From assembly GCF_006152115.1 (NCBI RefSeq), contig NZ_VDFU01000025.1:1-60321 (forward strand): a stretch of 60,321 bases of DNA, in the 5' to 3' direction. Positions 26,529 to 36,133 of this stretch are shown here, in pieces (position 1 is the first letter of the stretch; each line of letters begins with the position of its first letter). This DNA comes from Rubellimicrobium rubrum (lineage in GTDB: Bacteria > Pseudomonadota > Alphaproteobacteria > Rhodobacterales > Rhodobacteraceae). A program made the translations under genes and the position numbers. The notes under the pieces are model-generated. The model saw nothing but the letters and a program-made list of their open reading frames with translations. It was not told where the DNA came from and made no database searches.

Positions 26529-27434
26529 TCAGGCTTTGGCACGCTCCGCCGAACGCTCCTGGAGGAAGATCACCAAGCCTGCGCCCGTGATGAGGGCACC
26601 CCCGAGGATCATCGCCGGCCTTGGCATGTCGGCGAAGAACAGCCACCCGAGAAAGATCGCCCAAGGCAGGAGGGTGTACTGGAACGGGGCGATCACAGCC
26701 GCATCGGCAAGTTTCAGGGCACGATTGACGCAAACATGGGCCAGCATCGCCACCACGCCGAGCAGACCCAGTAGCGTCAAATCCAGCCCTGTCGGGTCAG
26801 TCCACCCCCAAGGAGAAGCCAAGACGCCAGCCACCAAGGCGCCGGCAATCTGCCAGAACACAAGCGTGGTGTCCGGCGTGGCCCGGAGTTGCCGACCGGT
26901 CAGCATCATGGCGGCAAAGCAGCCCATACCCAGCAGCGCGACCCACACCGCCCTGCCCTGGCCTGCGCCGAATGGATCGAGGGCGATGAGCACGCCGACG
27001 AAGCCCACAGCAATCGCCATCCAGTTCCACCGGCCCACTCGCTCCCCCAGCAGCAGCGGAGCAGCTACGGCGACGCAGATAGGCGCGGCCATCCAGTAGG
27101 TCATCACGTCCGCCAACGGGAGAAGCATCACGGCCCAGTAGAAGCAGAAAACTTCGCCTGTCGAGAAGACGACGCGAAGCGCCTGCAACCCTGGTCGCTC
27201 CACCGCAAGAAGCCGTTTGAACCCCCAGCGCCAGAGAACCGGAGCAAGGACAATGAGAGCGACCGCGCTGCGGATCAAGAGCACCTGACCAACGGAATAG
27301 GTCGCCACCAAGAGCTTTCCCATCGCGTCGTTCAGCGAGAAAAGAAGCATGCCAAGCAGCATGAGCCCGATGCCTGCCCCGGCTGCAGAGAACAGCCCGG
27401 CACGAGAAACGCGGTTTGCTGTGCGGGCGGTCAT
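26529..27434 (-). CDS. EamA/DMT-superfamily transporter
   Basis: A 301-residue membrane protein with about ten membrane segments in two EamA repeats (roughly 18-148 and 163-292); the first ends LLLGERVGRWNWMAIAVGFVGVLI and the second ends MILGGALITGAGLVI. Members export or exchange metabolites, amino acids or drugs. The start lies 56 bases past the stop of the TRAP binding-protein gene on the same strand, so it is probably the last gene of that operon and may handle the same solute or an overflow product. Confidence 0.88.
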   Translation of the reverse strand: MTARTANRVSRAGLFSAAGAGIGLMLLGMLLFSLNDAMGKLLVATYSVGQVLLIRSAVALIVLAPVLWRWGFKRLLAVERPGLQALRVVFSTGEVFCFYWAVMLLPLADVMTYWMAAPICVAVAAPLLLGERVGRWNWMAIAVGFVGVLIALDPFGAGQGRAVWVALLGMGCFAAMMLTGRQLRATPDTTLVFWQIAGALVAGVLASPWGWTDPTGLDLTLLGLLGVVAMLAHVCVNRALKLADAAVIAPFQYTLLPWAIFLGWLFFADMPRPAMILGGALITGAGLVIFLQERSAERAKA

Positions 27435-27490
27435 GGCGCAGTCCGTCCAGGGAAGGGCCGGCCCGGCTCCGGGCGGCCCTCCGTGTCTGC

Positions 27491-28498
27491 TCAGCCGCCG
27501 GACCGCAACTCGTCGAGCGCCGCCTGCATGGCCTCGACGACGTCGCGGCCGATCGTGTCAGCGTGCGTTTCGTAGACGGTCGCGACCGCCTCCCGAATGC
27601 GCTCCATCTCGGTGGGCTCAAGCTGGTTGAACTTCATTCCGGCTTCCTGCACGCGCTCAAGCGATTGCTGGGAGAGTTCGCGGCTCGCCTGCCGCTGCAC
27701 GGCCTGACCCTCCATGGCACAGTCGCGCAGGATCTGCTGCTCCTCGGGAGAATAGGTGTCGAAGATGGCCTTCGAGAACAAGACCATGAACGGTGTATAG
27801 GCGTGGCGCGTTTCGGTCAGGTACTCCTGCACTTCGGAGAACTGGGAGGTGTCGATGGTGACGTAAGGGTTCTCCTGCGCGTCGATCGTGCCCGTCTCCA
27901 GTGCAGTGAAGACCTCGCCAAAGGCCATCGGCATGGCGTTCGTGCCGAGATTGGAAAAGGTGTCGAGGAAAATGTCGTTCTGCATCACGCGAACGCGCAT
28001 GCCCTCGAGATCCTCCAACTTTGTCACGGGCCGGACGGAGTTGGTCAGGTTGCGGAAGCCGTTCTCCCAGTAGGCCAAGTTGATGAGGCCATGAGCCTCC
28101 ATCTTTTCGGAGATCATGGCCCCGAACTCGCCGTCGAGGATGGCATCTGCCTCTTGGTCGTCGGCAAAGAGGAACGGCAGGTCGAACACTCCCAACGCGG
28201 GCTCGATCCCGACAAGCGGCGAAGTCGAGGTGACCACCATTTCCTGCGTGCCCGACCGCAGCGCCTGCGTCGCGTCGAGGTCGTTGCCCAAGGCGGCCGA
28301 CCAGAACGCATTGAGGGTCCAGGTGCCGCCCGTCCGTTCGTCGAAGCAGGCTTGCATCGCCTGTACGCCATTGCCGACGGGATGGGTCTCGGCCACTCCG
28401 TTCGAGATGGTGATCGTGCGTTCCTGGACCTGGGCGGTGGCCGGCAGCGCGGCGGCCGAGGCCAGAAGGGCTGCCAAGGCAGTTGTAGTCGCTCTCAT
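27491..28498 (-). CDS. dctP: TRAP transporter solute-binding protein (DctP family)
   Basis: A 335-residue periplasmic protein with a signal peptide (MRATTTALAALLASAAALPATAQ) and the DctP fold: LAYWENGFRNLTNSVRPV (about 140-157), LEGMRVRVMQND with the Arg that binds the ligand carboxylate, and FGEVFTALETGTIDAQENP. It delivers an organic acid to the DctQM permease encoded upstream. The conserved Arg points to a carboxylate, but not to a specific one. Confidence 0.9.
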   Translation of the reverse strand: MRATTTALAALLASAAALPATAQVQERTITISNGVAETHPVGNGVQAMQACFDERTGGTWTLNAFWSAALGNDLDATQALRSGTQEMVVTSTSPLVGIEPALGVFDLPFLFADDQEADAILDGEFGAMISEKMEAHGLINLAYWENGFRNLTNSVRPVTKLEDLEGMRVRVMQNDIFLDTFSNLGTNAMPMAFGEVFTALETGTIDAQENPYVTIDTSQFSEVQEYLTETRHAYTPFMVLFSKAIFDTYSPEEQQILRDCAMEGQAVQRQASRELSQQSLERVQEAGMKFNQLEPTEMERIREAVATVYETHADTIGRDVVEAMQAALDELRSGG

Positions 28499-28538
28499 CG
28501 TTGGTTTCCTCCCATAAGTTTCCGTCTATTGGGTTCTG

Positions 28539-29816
28539 TCAGCGCAGCCATTCCAGCGGAACCGTCACGATCTGCGGAACCAGGACCAAAAGGAAAAGGA
28601 GCGCGATCTGTCCCAAAAGAAAGGGCGTGACCCCAACGACGACCTGACCGAACGGCACCCGGGCCACCCCGCTCACGACGTTCAGCACGACACCGACGGG
28701 TGGGGTGAGCAGGCCGATGCAGTTGGCCATGACGAAAATGACGCCGAAGTAGACGGGGTCGATCCCGGCCTGAATGATCAATGGCATGAGAACGGGCGTA
28801 AGGATGAGGATCGTCGGGGCCAGATCCAGCGCCGTTCCCACCAGAAGCACCAGAAGCACGATCAGCAGCATCAGCAGCCGGGGTCGGTCGATGACGGGGG
28901 CCAGGAACTGGCTGATCTCGCCAGGGATGTTGGCGCGGGTGATGAGCCAGGACGTGACCAGCGCAGCGGCTACCAGGAACAGCACCACCGAAGTCACCTT
29001 GGCCGCATTGAGGAACACAGCATAAAGATCGCGGATCTTCAGTTCCCGGTAGATGAACAGCCCCACCAGCAAGGCGTAGGTCGCCGCGACGACGGCCGCT
29101 TCGGTCGGGGTGAAGATCCCAAGGCGGATGCCCCCCAACACGATCACCGGCATGACCAGCGCCCAAGTGGCCCGCCCGGTCGCGCGCAGACGGCCGCTCA
29201 TGGGGACTCTGGGCAGGACCGCTACTTTCTCCTTGCGTGCCACGATGATCCAGATCACGACAAGCGTCAGCGCCATCAGGATTCCCGGGACGACACCGCC
29301 TAGGAACAGCCCGGTGATGGAAACGTTGGCCGCCACCCCAAAGATGATGAAAGCGATGGACGGTGGGATGACGGGCGCGATGATCCCGCCTGCGGCCATG
29401 AGGCCGGCCGCGCGGGGGACATGATAACCCGCCTCGCGCATCATCGGGATGAGGATCGAGGCCAGCGCCGCACTGTCGGCGGCAGCCGAACCCGACAGCG
29501 ACGCCATGATGACGGCTGCAATGATGGCCACGAGCCCCAGACCACCGCGGATGTGACCCACGCAGGCGATGGCGAAGTCCACGATCCGCTTGGAAAGTCC
29601 CCCCGCGTTCATGAGTTCGCCCGCAAGCAGGAAGAACGGGATGGCCAGCAGTGTGAACGTGTTGGCACCCTGGATCATCTGCTGGGAGAGGATCGACGAG
29701 TTGAAGATCCCGAGCCACTGCATCAGCACGACGCCGCAGAACATCAGAGCAAAGGCCACCGGCACGCCGATGGCCATGGTGACGAAGATGGTGACCAGGA
29801 AGACGATGATTGTCAT
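28539..29816 (-). CDS. dctM: TRAP transporter large permease (DctM family)
   Basis: A 425-residue membrane protein with about twelve membrane segments, including the family motifs GSAAADSAALASILIPMM and GIIAPVIPPSIAFIIFG. It is the sodium-coupled transport subunit. The ATG at 29816 overlaps the dctQ stop (ATGA), so a longer reading from 29852 is unlikely. It ends 40 bases before dctP. Confidence 0.92.
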   Translation of the reverse strand: MTIIVFLVTIFVTMAIGVPVAFALMFCGVVLMQWLGIFNSSILSQQMIQGANTFTLLAIPFFLLAGELMNAGGLSKRIVDFAIACVGHIRGGLGLVAIIAAVIMASLSGSAAADSAALASILIPMMREAGYHVPRAAGLMAAGGIIAPVIPPSIAFIIFGVAANVSITGLFLGGVVPGILMALTLVVIWIIVARKEKVAVLPRVPMSGRLRATGRATWALVMPVIVLGGIRLGIFTPTEAAVVAATYALLVGLFIYRELKIRDLYAVFLNAAKVTSVVLFLVAAALVTSWLITRANIPGEISQFLAPVIDRPRLLMLLIVLLVLLVGTALDLAPTILILTPVLMPLIIQAGIDPVYFGVIFVMANCIGLLTPPVGVVLNVVSGVARVPFGQVVVGVTPFLLGQIALLFLLVLVPQIVTVPLEWLR

Positions 29817-30352
29817 TCGCCGCCCCTGTTCTGGACCACGCCATCGCCCCATTCCCCCGCGAAATGTGCGACCTCGGCCTCGGTCGTGCGGCCGGTCAGG
29901 ATACGGAACAGACGGATCGTGGCGATCACGCCGATGCCCAGCGCAGTGAAGTAGCCTACTCCGAACACCCAGATCATCGATAGGCCCACCACCGCAGCGG
30001 TCATGGATGCGTTGATGTCATGTTGGATCCATGTCCCCCAGAACATCACCCCCGAACAGATCAGAATGATCGCGTTGCTGATGGCCATGCAGATCAGGCG
30101 GCCACTCCGGCCGAACCGGCGCACCAGGGTCTCCACCCCGATGTGACCATGCTCGCCGAAGGTGAGCACGGCACCGATGAACGTAAGCCAGACGAAGAAG
30201 TAGCGCGACATCTCCTCCGAGAAGGTCAGGCCGCTATTGAAGCCGTATCGCAGGACGACATTGAGCAGCACCATGGCCGCCATGCCCGCAAGAAGTCCGA
30301 TCAGGATCCATTCCAGCAAACGCGTGATCGCAGCCACGGCCCAGTCCGTCAT
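29813..30352 (-). CDS. dctQ: TRAP transporter small permease (DctQ family)
   Basis: A 179-residue protein with four membrane segments. FSEEMSRYFFVWLTFIGAVLTF (about 43-64) is the DctQ signature. It associates with DctM. The ATG at 30352 follows GGGGAGGTGAG, clearly better than the upstream reading from 30487. It is the first gene of dctQ-dctM-dctP-eamA. Control probably comes from the hairpin-rich region upstream. Confidence 0.9.
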   Translation of the reverse strand: MTDWAVAAITRLLEWILIGLLAGMAAMVLLNVVLRYGFNSGLTFSEEMSRYFFVWLTFIGAVLTFGEHGHIGVETLVRRFGRSGRLICMAISNAIILICSGVMFWGTWIQHDINASMTAAVVGLSMIWVFGVGYFTALGIGVIATIRLFRILTGRTTEAEVAHFAGEWGDGVVQNRGGE

Positions 30353-30480
30353 CAACTCACCTCCCCTAGGCGGATCTCCGGTGAGCTTGGCGCCCCCTGG
30401 GTCCAGTTCGCAACCTGCTTGCCTGTAACGCATCATAGGGCAAACGAGACGGATGACGACCCGTCCATCAGAGGACTGGC

Positions 30481-30539
30481 GACACAACCGTCCATGTGTC
30501 GTGGGTTTGGCGTGACTTCATCCGCAAGTCGCCAAACCC
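30481..30539. repeat. Two consecutive hairpins in the dctQ-flavin reductase divergent region
   Basis: GACACA (30481-30486) pairs with TGTGTC (30495-30500). Immediately after, GGGTTTGGCG (30503-30512) pairs perfectly with CGCCAAACCC (30530-30539), the stem being lengthened by ACTT/AAGT around a 7-base loop. No T tract follows on either strand. The gap 30353-30928 holds no gene I can support. Confidence 0.55.
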
Positions 30540-30928
30540 TGGCGGCGCGCCTGGGGTGCATGCCAGGAGGCCGGCGCCGTCCCCTGGGCGGCCCGAGCAC
30601 GGCCTCGGGCGTAGTGGCCACCCCGCAGCCGGGACTAACGCCGGTGGCGCCTCGTAAGCTCCAGCCGAAGTTCACGACGGGAGATATGGTCACTGGCCCG
30701 CGCGACGGAGAAACAAGGCGGGGTTGAGGCCACGATACAGCCCGGATCCCCTGCGGGACCTGCTCCGCCACTGTCCGCGTCAGGCAGCATCACGAACTGC
30801 GGTTGCAATCCCCCCAAGATTCAGTGTGATCAAGTTCGGCCGTTTCAGGATCCGATCCAAACGAGGAAACCCTGTGCGGAACGGCTATTGCTGCCGCTTG
30901 GCCGACTCTTGAAGGGGACCTTCGTACG

Positions 30929-31456
30929 ATGAGCGCTACCAACCAGTCCGTTCTTTCGGAGGTTTTCCGCGAGGCTTTCCGCAACCATCCCGCTGGCGTT
31001 TCTGTCATCGCCGCAGATCCGGGGGACGGTCCGGTCGCTCTCACCGTGAGCTCCCTTATCTCCGTCAGCGCCAGCCCACCCACGGTGGCCTTCTCACTAT
31101 CAGCCCAGTCCACGACGGCCGTCACCATCCTGAGAGCCGAGACGATGGTGATCCATCTGCTCCGGCACAAGGACATGCCCCTCGCCCAGCTTTGCGCGAC
31201 CAGCGGCGCTGACCGCTTCGGAGCCGAAGTAAGATGGGCACGCCTGCCGACCGGAGAGCCTCGTTACATCGACGTGGGCATATGGTTCCGCGCCCGACCT
31301 CTGCACACATTGCCGGTGTCCGGAGCAACCCTGATCGTGGCCGAGCTTCTCGAAGGTCAAGTGGCGGAGGCGGAGGTGAGCGAGGACGAACTGTCGATGG
31401 TTTACCTCAATCGACAGTGGCATGGGCTGCGGCCTGTCTTGGAAGTGTCTCTCTAA
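30929..31456 (+). CDS. Flavin reductase-like FMN-binding protein
   Basis: A 175-residue protein with the flavin-reductase domain: FREAFRNHPAGVSVIAA, GPVALTVSSLISVSASPPTVAFSL (about 40-64) and HLLRHKDMPLAQLC, the split-barrel FMN site. Such proteins use NAD(P)H to supply reduced flavin to a two-component monooxygenase. No oxygenase partner is present nearby, and a broken thioredoxin-reductase-like gene follows. The start ATG is preceded by GAAGGGGACC. Confidence 0.85.
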   Translation: MSATNQSVLSEVFREAFRNHPAGVSVIAADPGDGPVALTVSSLISVSASPPTVAFSLSAQSTTAVTILRAETMVIHLLRHKDMPLAQLCATSGADRFGAEVRWARLPTGEPRYIDVGIWFRARPLHTLPVSGATLIVAELLEGQVAEAEVSEDELSMVYLNRQWHGLRPVLEVSL

Positions 31457-31840
31457 GTTGAGGAGTGGGTCGCAACACCGTCCGGAATAGGTCAACTCCC
31501 CTGCAAGGTTGTCACGCGCTCCTTCCATCGACAAGGATTCCGTTGTCGGTGACAGCCTTGTCGATCAAGGCCCTTCCGGGCGTGAAAGCTCTGCTTCGTG
31601 CTGCGCTTCGATGGGCTCAGGACCTGCAAGCGCTGATCTGGAACCACGTCGCCTGGTCGGGGGAGTTTGCCGATGAGATCCCGGCCAACCCCCGGTTCGC
31701 GATCGCAACTCGAGCCGGTCCTGTGCCTCCCTCCCTTTCGCCGGGAAAGAACGGATGATGCGGCCCAGATCGCCCTGTCGAACGGCAACAACCGGGACGG
31801 GTGCATCGACCCAACGGACACCAAGGTGGGTTCGGAGATC
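31457..31840. other. Gene-free or unrecognised stretch
   Basis: Readings on both strands are open here but match no family I know and have no good ribosome sites. The 5' part of the oxidoreductase pseudogene may begin within it. Confidence 0.4.
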
Positions 31841-31844
31841 GCGA

Positions 31845-32659
31845 TCCGGGGGCCCTGGTGATAGACACAGGCCAGCGGCGCACCCGCTTTGCCCGCCACT
31901 GCCACACGGTTCCTGGGACAAAATGGGGCCGACCCGGCCGAGATCGCAGGTGCGGCGAGACGTCAACTGGACGGCTACCCGACCCTGACTTGGCTTGAGG
32001 GCCGGGCCGTTGCAGCTCCGACGGCCCCGACGCCTTCACTATCAGGACCGAGGACAGACAGATCCACGAAGGATGGTGCATCGTCTTGGCCATCGGGGTG
32101 TCCGACCAGCGTCCAGAGATCCCGGGGACAGCCGAGCGGTGGGGGCGGAGGGTGCTCCACTGTCCCTACGGCCACAGCTACGAACTCGATGAGGGCCGCG
32201 TCGGCGTGATCGCGACAGGACCGATGTCCGTGCATCAGGCGGAACTCCTGATTGAATGGGGCGACGTCACCTTCCTGACCAACGCCGCCCAAGAGCTTGA
32301 CCCGAACACGCGGCGCACCTGCGTAACCGGGGCGTCACAATCGAGGAGAATCATATCAGCCGGATCGAAGAAGAGGCAGACCTCCTACTGTCGCACGGAC
32401 GCCGCCTGCCCTTCGCGGGCCTTTTCACCGCAACCCGCTGTGTGCCCGCAGGCCCCCTGCCCGCAGAAATGGGCTGCGCCTTGGACGAAACGCCCATGGG
32501 TCTTCAGATCCGAACTAGCGCGGCCCAGGAGACCACCCTGCCCGGTGTCTTCGCCTGCGGGGACGTGGCCTCTGTCCCGCATCAATCTCCCTCGCCATGG
32601 ACAACGGCGCCATGACCGGCATCCACATCCATCGCTCCCTTGTCTGGTCGGAGCACTGA
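31845..32659 (+). pseudogene. Thioredoxin-reductase-like FAD oxidoreductase, multiply frameshifted
   Basis: Segments of one protein appear in order but in changing frames: VIDTGQRRTRFA, FLGQNGADPAEIAG, QLDGYPTLTWLEGRA, VSDQRPEIPGTAERWG, HCPYGHSYELDEGRVGVIA, GRRLPFAGLFTATRCVPA and TTLPGVFACGDVASVPH. These belong to the TrxB-like NAD(P)/FAD oxidoreductases that often occur as stand-alone dehydrogenases. The usual redox pair CxxC is here HCPYGH, with only one Cys. At least three frameshifts make it non-functional unless the assembly is poor. Confidence 0.7.
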
Positions 32660-32958
32660 GGGATGGAGGCAGCAGGCTCAGCCTTCTCGGGCTACGCCGA
32701 AGGAACGGCGTGAAGACCGAGGTCAGCGGCGCCGGCGCTATCACGCCTGTGGACGAGCGTACGCCGCCCGGTCCGGTTCGCGCTCGGCGGCGAAGAAACG
32801 GGCCGGTTCGTCGGGCCCGATAGGACGACGCCGTGCGGAGGCTACGGACTTCGCCAATCTAGTTAATCGCAATGTATCGGTTCCGTGGAGCATGATTGGT
32901 CCACAGCCGGACACATCAATCCTGGACTTCGTCGCAGAGGCGTCTGGCTGGCCAGCGC

Positions 32959-33951
32959 TTAGGCTTGCTTGGCCTCCCGCCGTGCCCAGGTCGCTGGCGC
33001 CACCCCCTGCTGGCGGGTGAAGGCGGCGCTGAAGGCGCTTGCCGAGCCGTAGCCCGCACGGGCGGCGACCAAGGCCAGCGGCGCATCGCCTTGCCGCAGC
33101 ATCTCGCGCGCAAGCGCCATGCGCCACTGCGCGAGTTAGGTCATCGGAGGCATGCCGACGGCGCGGCGGAAGCGCTCGAAGAAGGCCGAACGCGACAGCG
33201 CCGCCTCTCCTGCCAGCGCTTCCATGGTCCAGGGAGCATCCGGGCTTTCGTGCAGGCGGCGCAGGGCGGGCGCGAGGCGCGGGTCGGCGAGCCCGCGCAG
33301 GAGCCCAGGCGCCGCCGCCGAGCCGCCCGCTCCGCGCAGCGCTTCGATGAGCAGGATCTCGACCAGTCGCCGCAGTACGGCATCGCGCCCCGGACGCGCC
33401 GTGCGACCCTCGTCATCGAGCAGGCGGGCCAGCGTGGCAAGCCGGCCGCCGCCGTCGCCCTCCTCGGCGTCGCTCCGCGCCAAGGCCAGCCGGGGCAGCA
33501 TCCCTACAAGGAGTTGCGCGTCCGGCGAGCCGAAGCGGCAGTAGCCGACCACGAGACGCGTGTCCGGCGTCACGGCCGCCTCGCCCACCCGCACGCGACC
33601 CGGTCCCGTCAGCACCGGGTCGGGATCGAGCCGGCGCGCGGGTGGCACGACGCTCGATGCCTCGAAGTCCTGAGCCTCGGGGATCAGCGCCACGTCGCCC
33701 TGTCGGAGGGTCGCCTCGGGTTCGCCCAGCACGGCGAGTCGCACGGCGCCCTCCAGCACGGCGCAGTAGAAAGGTCGCCCAAGTTCCGACCGTCGCACCC
33801 GCCAGGGGCCCGACGCTTCGACCAGCTTGGATGCCCGCGCTTCGGGTCGCAGGAGCGCGACAATCTCGCTGAACGGATCCGACGACGGGCGGTCGGGGTC
33901 CGCAACGGCAGGTGCCTCGGGCACCGGGGAGTCGAGAAAGGAAGCGGACAT
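32959..33951 (-). pseudogene. AraC-family regulator (cupin type) interrupted by one nonsense codon
   Basis: About 330 residues in one frame. An N-terminal cupin-like effector domain (GPWRVRRSELGRPFYCAVLEGAVRL, LRQGDVALIP) is followed by a C-terminal AraC double helix-turn-helix (WTMEALAGEAALSRSAFFERFRRAVGMPPMT, then LAQWRMALAREML and YGSASAFSAAFTRQQGVAP). A TAA at 33136-33138 separates GMPPMT from LAQWRM where a Tyr codon is expected. It removes the second half of the DNA-binding domain. One base change, or a sequencing error, would explain it. It diverges from an SDR gene. Confidence 0.75.
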
Positions 33952-34042
33952 CCGGACGCTCTCTAATGAATGATGGATGGTCGATGATAGCGCATCCGGC
34001 AGACTCCGCCCATGTCCTGGTCTCAGATCACAGGAGATCGTC

Positions 34043-34774
34043 ATGCCTACCGTTCTCGTCACCGGAGCCTCGTCCGGCTTCGGCCTCGCCACCGCGCGGT
34101 TGTTCCTCGACCGCGGCTGGACTGTCGCAGCCGCCATGCGCGTCCCGCAGGAGGGGCTGCTGCCCGCGTCCGACCGGCTACGCCTCGTCGCCCTTGACGT
34201 CACTGACCCCGAGGGGCCGCTACGCGCTGCAGCTGAGGCAGGGCCTGTGGACGTTCTCGTCAACAACGCCGGCATTGGCTTCTTGGGCGCCGTCGAGGGC
34301 ATGCCCGCGCAGGACATCCGCGATATCCTCGATACCAACCTCATCGGCGCCATCGCCATGGCGCAGGCGGTGCTGCCGCGGATGCGCGAGCGGCGCTCGG
34401 GCACCATCGTCCACGTCACCTCGTCGGTGACCCTCGCTCCTATCCCGCTGCTTGCGGTCTACACTGCCAGCAAGGCCGCGCTCTCGGCGTTTTCGGCCGT
34501 TCTTTCGCGCGAGGTCGAGGGGTTCGGGGTCCGCGTGCGAGAGGTGCTGCCGGGCCGCGCGCCCTCGACGCCGTTCGGTGCCAAGGGACGGGTGCGGATG
34601 CACCTGCCCGAAGCCTACCGACCAGTCGCCCAGGCGCTCATGGCGGGCTGGCAGAGTCCCGGCCCGCTCACCACACCCGACGACGTGGCCGAGGCGGTCT
34701 GGCGCGCGGCCAACGACGAGGGCGCGCCCGAGCGCCTGCCTGCAGGGGTCGACGCAGAGGCACTCATGCCGTGA
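34043..34774 (+). CDS. Short-chain dehydrogenase/reductase
   Basis: A 243-residue classical SDR: TGASSGFG (7-14) binds the NAD(P) phosphate, NNAG lies near 73, catalytic Ser is in VTSSVT and the YTASK motif (near 145) provides Tyr and Lys. The segment after the catalytic helix reads VLPGRAPSTPF, where many SDRs have a PG-x-x-x-T substrate loop. The ATG at 34043 follows CAGGAGATCGTC; an upstream reading from 33977 is rejected. It diverges from the broken AraC gene and was probably its target. Confidence 0.9.
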   Translation: MPTVLVTGASSGFGLATARLFLDRGWTVAAAMRVPQEGLLPASDRLRLVALDVTDPEGPLRAAAEAGPVDVLVNNAGIGFLGAVEGMPAQDIRDILDTNLIGAIAMAQAVLPRMRERRSGTIVHVTSSVTLAPIPLLAVYTASKAALSAFSAVLSREVEGFGVRVREVLPGRAPSTPFGAKGRVRMHLPEAYRPVAQALMAGWQSPGPLTTPDDVAEAVWRAANDEGAPERLPAGVDAEALMP

Positions 34775-35013
34775 CGAGTGCCGCCCCCGCACCAGCGCGG
34801 CGGAGCAGGCACTCGGACCAAGATCAGGTCGCCAGCGCCGTCCTCATGAAAGGAACAGCTTTCGGTTCCGGCATTCGAAGTGGACGTGGTCCTCCTCGTT
34901 GCAGCCGGTCTCCCGGACGTCGAGTCGTTCTATGCCGCCCTCACATTCATAGGCTGGCTCGGCACCAAGGCCCGACCGCTGCAAGGAGCGGGGCCCTCTG
35001 GTCGAGCCCCTCT

Positions 35014-36015
35014 TCAGGCGGGATGAGCCGCAGGCTCGTCCCGGGCAGCAAACTCGTGTGGCTCGGTCTCTAGACGAAGTTCATCGCCTTCGGGAAACTG
35101 GGCCCGATCCTGTGCCCTAGAGGCTCTGGCATCCTTGGCGGGCGGAAGGCCGAACAGCCTCCCGTACTCGCGGGTGAACTGTGGCACGCTTTCGTAGCCG
35201 ACCTCATAGGCGGCGCGGCTCGCGGACAAGTTCTCGGTACGCATGAGGCGGCGCGCCTCGACAAGGCGCAGATGCTTCTGGAACTGCAAAGGCGAGAGCG
35301 AAGTCACGGCGCGGAAGTGCCCGTGGAACGACGACAGGCTCATCCCAGAGACGGCGGCCAAGCGGCCGACCCGGAGCGGTTGCGTGTACTCGGCCCGCAG
35401 CACGGCTACAGCACGGGCAATGCGGCTCACATGGGCGTCGGGCCGGCCCAAGCGCTGGATCGCCGCCCCATGCCGGCCCACCAGGAGCCAATAGTGGAGC
35501 TCGCGCAAGAGTTGGCCTTGCAGCACCGGCTGGGAATCCGGACGATCAAGCAAGCGCAGGAGCCGCAGGGCCGCGTCCGACACCTCGGCTTCGGTAGGCT
35601 CGGACCACAGGGACCGGTGAAGGGGAGCTGCCGGGCCGGACACCGTTGTCCGCATCTCCATCGTGAGCTCGGTCAGGGTCGCCAAGTCCAGGTCGATGAC
35701 CAGGGCCAAGTAAGGCTGGGCAACGCTGGCCCCGGTAATCCGGCTCCGTGTTGGCACGTCGGCGCCGATCACGAGCGAGTCACCGGCGTGCATGACGATA
35801 TCCTGATCCCCAAGTGTCACGCGCTTGCTGCCTTGGACGACCAAGGCCACCAAGGGATGGAAGATCTCGTACTGGATTTCGCTCGCGGCCGTCGCGCGAA
35901 CGGCCGTCAAACCGGGAATAGGCAGGCGTGCGATCCCGGCTGGGTCGGCATGTGCCTCGGCAAGGCGGTGAAGGGCGTCGCAGAGATCAAGGTGCATGGA
36001 CACGAGTGTAGGCAT
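35014..36015 (-). CDS. AraC-family regulator with AraC_N domain
   Basis: A 333-residue regulator. Residues 20-185 form the AraC-type N-terminal cupin (YEIFHPLVALVVQGSKRVTLGD, HAGDSLVIGADVPTRSRITGAS). Residues 215-305 form the DNA-binding domain (LRVGRLAAVSGMSLSSFHGHFRAVTSLSPLQFQKHLRL, AAYEVGYESVPQFTREYGRLFG). An Arg/Glu-rich tail follows. GGAGGCGGG precedes the ATG. It is divergent from the SDR at 36134, its likely target. Confidence 0.92.
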   Translation of the reverse strand: MPTLVSMHLDLCDALHRLAEAHADPAGIARLPIPGLTAVRATAASEIQYEIFHPLVALVVQGSKRVTLGDQDIVMHAGDSLVIGADVPTRSRITGASVAQPYLALVIDLDLATLTELTMEMRTTVSGPAAPLHRSLWSEPTEAEVSDAALRLLRLLDRPDSQPVLQGQLLRELHYWLLVGRHGAAIQRLGRPDAHVSRIARAVAVLRAEYTQPLRVGRLAAVSGMSLSSFHGHFRAVTSLSPLQFQKHLRLVEARRLMRTENLSASRAAYEVGYESVPQFTREYGRLFGLPPAKDARASRAQDRAQFPEGDELRLETEPHEFAARDEPAAHPA

Positions 36016-36133
36016 TGGGACCCGCCTCCGTAAAGGAAAGCCGGAGGAATAGGCAAGAACAATTAAGGATCCGGCAAATTTGGGAGTGTGTCTTCGGCGA
36101 TGTTGGGCACATCACCTCATCGGAGACACAATC

